From the NCBI RefSeq assembly GCF_000350225.1, contig NW_005179334.1, positions 310,001 to 374,000 of the forward strand: a DNA stretch of 64,000 nucleotides. Direction: 5' to 3'. The stretch comes from Chondrus crispus. Taxonomy: Eukaryota > Rhodophyta > Florideophyceae > Gigartinales > Gigartinaceae. The notes under the pieces were generated by a model, which saw only the letters and a list, made by a program, of their open reading frames with translations, searched no databases and was not told where the DNA came from. A program made the translations under genes and the position numbers. Below are positions 59,445 through 64,000 of the stretch, one piece after another (positions within the stretch are counted from its first letter, which is position 1; each line of letters opens with the position of its first letter).

Positions 59445-61622
59445 ATGGTATCCGGGTCCGATTCGTCCCGTGAGACCCGTTCTCGAGACGTGCCTCCGCC
59501 AGTTGCGGCGTGGATCACTCGGAGTTGTCGCGAGACGCTCCGAGAAGCGGAAAGATTCACGCTCAATACTGTAGCGGAGAAGCTCGCAGCGCAACCGTCG
59601 GCGCTGCGGGAAAACCTCAAGACTTTTATTGAGGAAACTATCGCGGCCCAAGCCGAGGTACAAGCCGCGCGAGAGCGCGATCGCCTAACCGCCCTGGAAG
59701 GCGTGCTCACCAAGGCCTGGCAGGCGGACATAGCTGCCAGCGCCAAGGAGGCCGCCATCCTGCGTAAGCAAGAGGAGACCGCCACGGCGGAGGACCTCAA
59801 GGCCCTCCGTCGAGAAATTGCCATCTTGAAGACGCAAACATCAGCCTCCGCTGCTGGAATCCCTTCGACTACAGTCGGAGTAGCGACTCTCCCTCCCGCT
59901 GAGGGGTTGCCCCCGTTGAATAAGAGCCTGCTCTTTTCCAACGTGACAACGCCGGCGCTGCAAGCCGCGGGGATACGCGTCCCCTCCATAGAGACCGCAC
60001 CCCAATTCTCCGCCAATCCGCAGGCGTCGCGAACCGCGGCAGGAGCCTCCCGCGAGGGAGCCTCCGCCGGACCTATCCACCTTGAAGGTGATTTACCCTC
60101 CCAGAATTTACGGGGAGAGGACCCCGATCAAGGGGGAAGCTCAGACGACGAGGGGAGTGGACGACGAAAAAAGTCCAAACCCAGTCGGAAAGAGCGGAAG
60201 GCGAACCGTCGCAAAGGACGAAAGGATGGATACCCTCCGGACGGGTACTCAAGCCCGTCCTCGTCATCCTCCTCTGACTCGGAGACCGACTCCGAGTCAG
60301 AGTCCCTTACGGCCCCAATGCCGACGTTCGGCCCCAAACAGAAAAAGGTTTCTGTCTGGAAGCCGACGAACCACCGGTTCAGAGGTGTGTGTAACTACCG
60401 AGCCTACCGCCTCGTGGATACCAACCGAACCCTGGACGACCGGGTCTACGCTACCACCCGTAAGAGGGTGCAGTACCTCCTCGTGGTCATAGGGGAGTAC
60501 AAATTCAGCGGGGTAGATCCTATCAGGGTTATCAGCTTCCTGGCTCGCTGCAAGGAAAATTTTGACAACGCCAATATGACCGAGGCGATGGCCCTGATGG
60601 CCCTACCCCATCTGCTGGCTCCGCCAGCGAAGGAAGCGTATGAGTCCCAGCGGGGACTGTACCGCAAATCTCAGGGGATCGCGAGCTGGGCCGGCGCCGT
60701 CAATTGGCTGTTGCGCACCTATGCGACGAACCTCGAGATCGAGCGGGCCCTCATGGCATTGAGGGAGCTACGCCAGAAGCCGGGCGAACTGGAAACCGAG
60801 TACGCTACTCGAATGTCCACCGCCCTGGGGAGGTGCGGGGACGTGCACTCGGCATACGAGAGGACGACCCTCTTCATCGAGGGGCTCACCCCCGCGATCA
60901 AGCCGCTGGTGTTACAAGCTCGCGAGGATCGACCGCGATCCTCGTTCGAGGATACCATCGCCCTCGCGCGCTCGCACGGCGATGCTTTCCGGGCCCAGCA
61001 CGGGGCGGGGCGCCGCGTGGAATTCGGGAAGCCTCGCCCGGTTAAACAGGTTCTCGCTGCCCTGGATGGCGCCCCGTCGTCATCGACCGGCCCCTCTCCC
61101 AGTTTCCAAACGGCCCGGGGAGCCGAGAACTACTTCGCTACCGATGGTGACCTCGCCGGGGGGGCTCCTTCCCTCCCGACGGAAGAATCCTCCTTCAACG
61201 ACGGAGACTCGCTGTTTTACGGCGACCGGCGCAAGCCGTATCAACCCGCTCGAGAGCCCGCCGAGGGCTTTCGCGGACTTCCACCGGGGAAAACGTCCCG
61301 TAATTACCAAAAGGATCGGCGGGGACCTCCGTCCCCGCAGATCATCTGCTTCACCTGTTATCGGGTCGGGGACCACATTTCCCCCGACTGCGACATGAAG
61401 GTGAAGTATGTATCCCTCGTACCCCATCAGTACGAGAAGTTGACCGCGGCCCAAAAGAGCCGAGTGCCTCCGGAGGCGTACCTCCGAGCCGTCGCCCTTC
61501 TCAGTTACGAGGCGAACCGAGTAATGAACCCCGACGCCGTCGCCGGCCCGCCGCCGCGTGCGGGTACCGGGACGAGGTCCGTACCGCCCCCCGGGGAAGC
61601 TTCTCCTCCTCCAAAAAACTAG
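59445..61622 (+). CDS. gag: A2 gag, intact
   Basis: An uninterrupted 725-residue capsid/nucleocapsid precursor starting MVSGSDSSRETRSRDVP. The N-terminal helical region (LREAERFTLNTVAEKL, AILRKQEETATAEDLK) is followed by an acidic/Ser tract and a basic stretch. The capsid core has VSVWKPTNHRFRGVCNYRAY, VISFLARCKENFDNAN, WLLRTYATNLEIERAL and TLFIEGLTPAIKPLVLQA. A CCHC knuckle CFTCYRVGDHISPDC follows. It ends PPKN-TAG at 61620-61622, directly after the heptamer A AAA AAC. It serves as the reference that shows the breaks in A1 gag. Because it is complete, this element could still make particles. Confidence 0.95.
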   Translation: MVSGSDSSRETRSRDVPPPVAAWITRSCRETLREAERFTLNTVAEKLAAQPSALRENLKTFIEETIAAQAEVQAARERDRLTALEGVLTKAWQADIAASAKEAAILRKQEETATAEDLKALRREIAILKTQTSASAAGIPSTTVGVATLPPAEGLPPLNKSLLFSNVTTPALQAAGIRVPSIETAPQFSANPQASRTAAGASREGASAGPIHLEGDLPSQNLRGEDPDQGGSSDDEGSGRRKKSKPSRKERKANRRKGRKDGYPPDGYSSPSSSSSSDSETDSESESLTAPMPTFGPKQKKVSVWKPTNHRFRGVCNYRAYRLVDTNRTLDDRVYATTRKRVQYLLVVIGEYKFSGVDPIRVISFLARCKENFDNANMTEAMALMALPHLLAPPAKEAYESQRGLYRKSQGIASWAGAVNWLLRTYATNLEIERALMALRELRQKPGELETEYATRMSTALGRCGDVHSAYERTTLFIEGLTPAIKPLVLQAREDRPRSSFEDTIALARSHGDAFRAQHGAGRRVEFGKPRPVKQVLAALDGAPSSSTGPSPSFQTARGAENYFATDGDLAGGAPSLPTEESSFNDGDSLFYGDRRKPYQPAREPAEGFRGLPPGKTSRNYQKDRRGPPSPQIICFTCYRVGDHISPDCDMKVKYVSLVPHQYEKLTAAQKSRVPPEAYLRAVALLSYEANRVMNPDAVAGPPPRAGTGTRSVPPPGEASPPPKN

Positions 61623-61649
61623 GAGAACCTCAGCCCGCAGCAGCTGAGG
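61613..61649 (+). promoter_or_regulatory. -1 ribosomal frameshift signal of A2
   Basis: The slippery heptamer A AAA AAC (61613-61619) is in the gag zero frame. The gag stop TAG follows, with an 8-nt spacer (61620-61627). A stem of CCTCAGC (61628-61634) and GCTGAGG (61643-61649) with an 8-nt loop comes next. Pol is in the -1 frame with no stop from the heptamer onward. Confidence 0.85.
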
Positions 61650-64000
61650 TGGACACGGCCACATCCCCGGATCACTCGCCCAGGGTGGCGGAACCGTCCT
61701 CACCTCCCGAGGCGGAGAAGCGGTACCGGATACTCGGCCGCAAACACACTGGGCCATCCCAGGGAGACCCCGACCCCGAACGGCTCGGTACCTTACGCCG
61801 ACCATGGCGAAGAAACACCCCCCCGCTTGCAAGGGGTGTTAGCCATCCCGAGACAGTGCTCGCGCTGTCTCGGCGGAATTACAAGGTCTACGCAGACCTT
61901 GGATTATCCCCGTCGATATTGGTGCGCCAGCTCACAATATTAGATACAGGGGCTGGCTCCAATTTCGTACGGGCCGACACGCTTCCCTCCGGATGGGAGG
62001 CGCTGATTATTCCGGGTGAAATCCCGACGATCGCGGACGCCAATGGGAGACCCTTGCGTACGAGCGGCCAAATCCCCCTCGTGGTGCGGTTAGGTGACCG
62101 TACCATGAGGTGTACCTTCATCGTCTGTGAACGATTAGCCGCCCCCGTGATACTGGGGTGCGACTTTAACGACAAGTTCGTCGAAGCCATCTACCCCCGG
62201 CGGAAGGAGGTGGAACTGGACGATGGTACTAAGATCCCCATCGTCCGGAAGCCGGCGTCTCGGGCCGCGAACGCCCCTCCCCTCCCGACGGAGCAAGAGT
62301 ATGCCCCCGCCGCTGGGCGGACTTCCCCAAGGCTCAAGGTGTCGCGCGCCGTGGAGATCCCGGCGGGCACCCAGACTTGGGTATACGTCACAAGTGGACG
62401 GGCCGGACTCTCGGTCCTCGAGGCGAACCCGCAGTTATATGCGAAGCATCGGATCTCCCTCTCCAACGGGGTGGTGCACATCACCCCGTTGCAAGAGTTC
62501 AAGGTCCTCATGGCGAACTTCTCGACCGCCAACAAGAGGTTGTCGAAGAACCAAGTCGTTGGCTTCGTCACTCCCCATCCGCGGGCGATGGTGCGCACGG
62601 CGATGCCGTTGGACGCGGTCCTAGCCGCGGAATTCTCCGAGGGGAGCCCCCCTCTACAGGGCGAGAGGCCCCCTCGTGGAGCCCTCCCCCAAGCGGAGCC
62701 ATCCCCTCCGTCGGAGTCGGTTCCCCTCAACCACCTGCCGGCGCAAGTGCGAGGGCAGGTCCGCACCATGCTCGCGCCCTACGCCGGAATGTGGGATGGA
62801 AACTTGGGCGAGGTTCGAGCGACAGAGCATCGCATCGAACTCACCCCCGGCGCCAAGCCGTTTCGATGTCAGCCCTATCGAGCTGGTCCCCGCGCCCGGG
62901 AGGCGGAACAAGCCTCGGTTGACGAGATGTTAGCTGGCGGGGTAATTTCCCGGTCCAAGTCCGAATGGGCGTCCCCCGTCGTGCTCATCCCCAAGTCAGA
63001 TGGGAGCCTCCGTTTCTGCATCGATTATCGACGGCTGAACGCGTTGACCGTGCGAGATACGTACCCCATCCCTCGCATGGACGAGTGTCTTGACACACTC
63101 GGGGAAGCCAAGGTCTTTTCTACCCTTGATTGTAACTCCGGGTACTGGCAAATTCCAGTCGCCAAGGAGGATCGACCGAAGACCACGTTTACGTGCCACG
63201 CCGGGACGTATCAATTCAACCGTATGCCCTTCGGGTTGATGGACGCCCCGGCCACCTTTCAACGTATGCTGGATATCCTCCTCTCAGGCTATCGCTGGAA
63301 GAGCTGCCTCATCTACCTGGATGATATCATAATCTTCTCCAAGGATTATGACACGCACCTCAAGGATGTGGACGTAATACTCCGTGCTCTGCAGCAGGAG
63401 GGATTATCACTTAAACTTAACAAGTGCAAGTTTTTCCAGGACTCTGTCGAGTACCTGGGACATATCATCCGACCGGGCGAACTCGAAGTCCACCCGAAGA
63501 ATGTGAAAGCGCTCTCAGAAGCGACTCAACCACGGACCCAGACCGAGCTGCGCTCGTTCTTGGGAATGTGTAATGTCTACCGACGTTTCGTCGAACATTT
63601 CGCCAAGATAGCGGCGCCCCTTACGGCTATGCTCCGAAAAGGAGAACCGGATGTCCTCCCCGATCTGGATGAAGAGCAGACCACGGCCTTCCAGACACTG
63701 AAGGAGTGCTTAATTTCGCCTCCGGTCTTAAAACTCCCACGACTGGGGCGCCCCTACTCACTGGACACGGATGCGTCAGACGCTCAGTTGGGCTACACAC
63801 TACTGCAGACCCACGAGGATGGACACCGATACCCTGTCGGATATTGGTCACGTACGCTCTCGCCAGCGGAACGCAACTACTCGACAACCGAGAAGGAATG
63901 CCTCGCCATCGTATGGGCGGTACAGACGCTCCGCCCGTACCTGGAAAGGGAGCGGTTCACGGTCAACACCGACCACCACTCCCTGCGGTGGCTGATGAAC
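61616..64000 (+). CDS. pol: A2 protease, reverse transcriptase and RNase H (open to window end)
   Basis: The -1 frame relative to gag is open from the shift site to base 64000 without a stop. After a linker (GRKHTGPSQGDPDPERLG) comes retropepsin with ILDTGAGSNFVRAD. RT has FCIDYRRLNALTVRD, LDCNSGYWQIPV, MPFGLMDAPATF and IYLDDIIIFSKDY. RNase H has LDTDASDAQLGY, ERNYSTTEKECLAIVWAV and TDHHSLRWLMN. Every catalytic residue seen is intact. It is closely similar to A1 pol throughout. There is no separate start codon, so it depends on frameshifting. The integrase lies beyond the window. Confidence 0.95.

Larger units (their letters stand above)
58707..64000 (+). mobile_element. Ty3/gypsy element A2 (runs off the window)
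   Basis: The 5' LTR is at 58707-59338, starting TGTAGTGCACTG and ending GTGCACGACA like A1, but with a diverged interior. PBS TGGTCTCCCGACCTAGAA follows at 59342-59359. An intact gag, a canonical frameshift signal and an open pol follow to the window end. The five bases before the LTR are TCACC; the partner duplication lies outside. It inserted into copia relic F next to element B. It is the best-preserved gypsy in the window. Confidence 0.95.

Noticed and set aside
1-64000. CRISPR arrays, operons, bacterial promoters, rRNA or tRNA genes
   Set aside because: None seen; the content is eukaryotic transposons and relics.

Overview
The window is eukaryotic nuclear DNA made almost entirely of nested transposable elements. 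LTR retrotransposons of both Ty1/copia and Ty3/gypsy type, a Tc1/mariner, a pogo-like and a hAT element, and a foldback MITE account for most of it. No rRNA, tRNA or organelle gene was recognised. The host cannot be fixed from the sequence. A compact-genome eukaryote such as a red alga or an oomycete is plausible, but this is a weak inference. The one stretch with strongly C-ending codons, a Snf7-like fragment at 31195-31480, may show what host codon use looks like.

Layout. 1-962 (-): 5' part of a copia gag. 1400-3140: little recognisable, with a TATA box, a splice donor and Cys-pair coding. 3430-4424 and 15567-16845: a decayed gag-protease relic (E), split by gypsy element A1 (4425-15566, minus strand, TSD TCAAC). 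16846-19115: LTR and gag of a third gypsy element (D), abutting a decayed minus-strand gypsy element C (19115-23984). 24942-26537: dead Tc1. 27650-29846: an inverted duplication with near-identical arms, each encoding a three-finger C2H2 protein. 29968-34108: hAT element with perfect 8-bp TSD and a captured gene fragment. 34117-36254: C-rich DNA, tandem repeats and a foldback MITE. 36392-43205: an unknown ORF interrupted by a young copia element (37454-42714). 43766-45469: pogo-like transposase. 46712-47095 and 58628-58706: a copia gag relic split by chromodomain gypsy element B (47096-58622, TSD GAGTA). 58707-64000: a second A-family gypsy (A2), running out of the window.

Biologically most interesting: (1) elements A1 and B both carry an additional antisense gene between pol and the 3' LTR, apparently related between two distinct Ty3 lineages. 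(2) A2 has a textbook -1 frameshift signal at the gag/pol border: heptamer A AAA AAC, 8-nt spacer, 7-bp stem. (3) In the copia elements the tRNA primer-binding site matches the anticodon arm of initiator tRNA-Met (half-tRNA priming) and contains the gag start codon. (4) Both copia elements have a CCHH instead of a CCHC knuckle. (5) The zinc-finger palindrome looks homogenised by gene conversion. (6) LTRs of several families carry long perfect inverted repeats, two of them around a TATA box.

Relative ages follow from the nesting and LTR divergence. Copia has 2 differences in 446 bp, B has 6 in 592 bp, and A1 has roughly 20-25 in 645 bp. All eight differences in copia and B are transitions.
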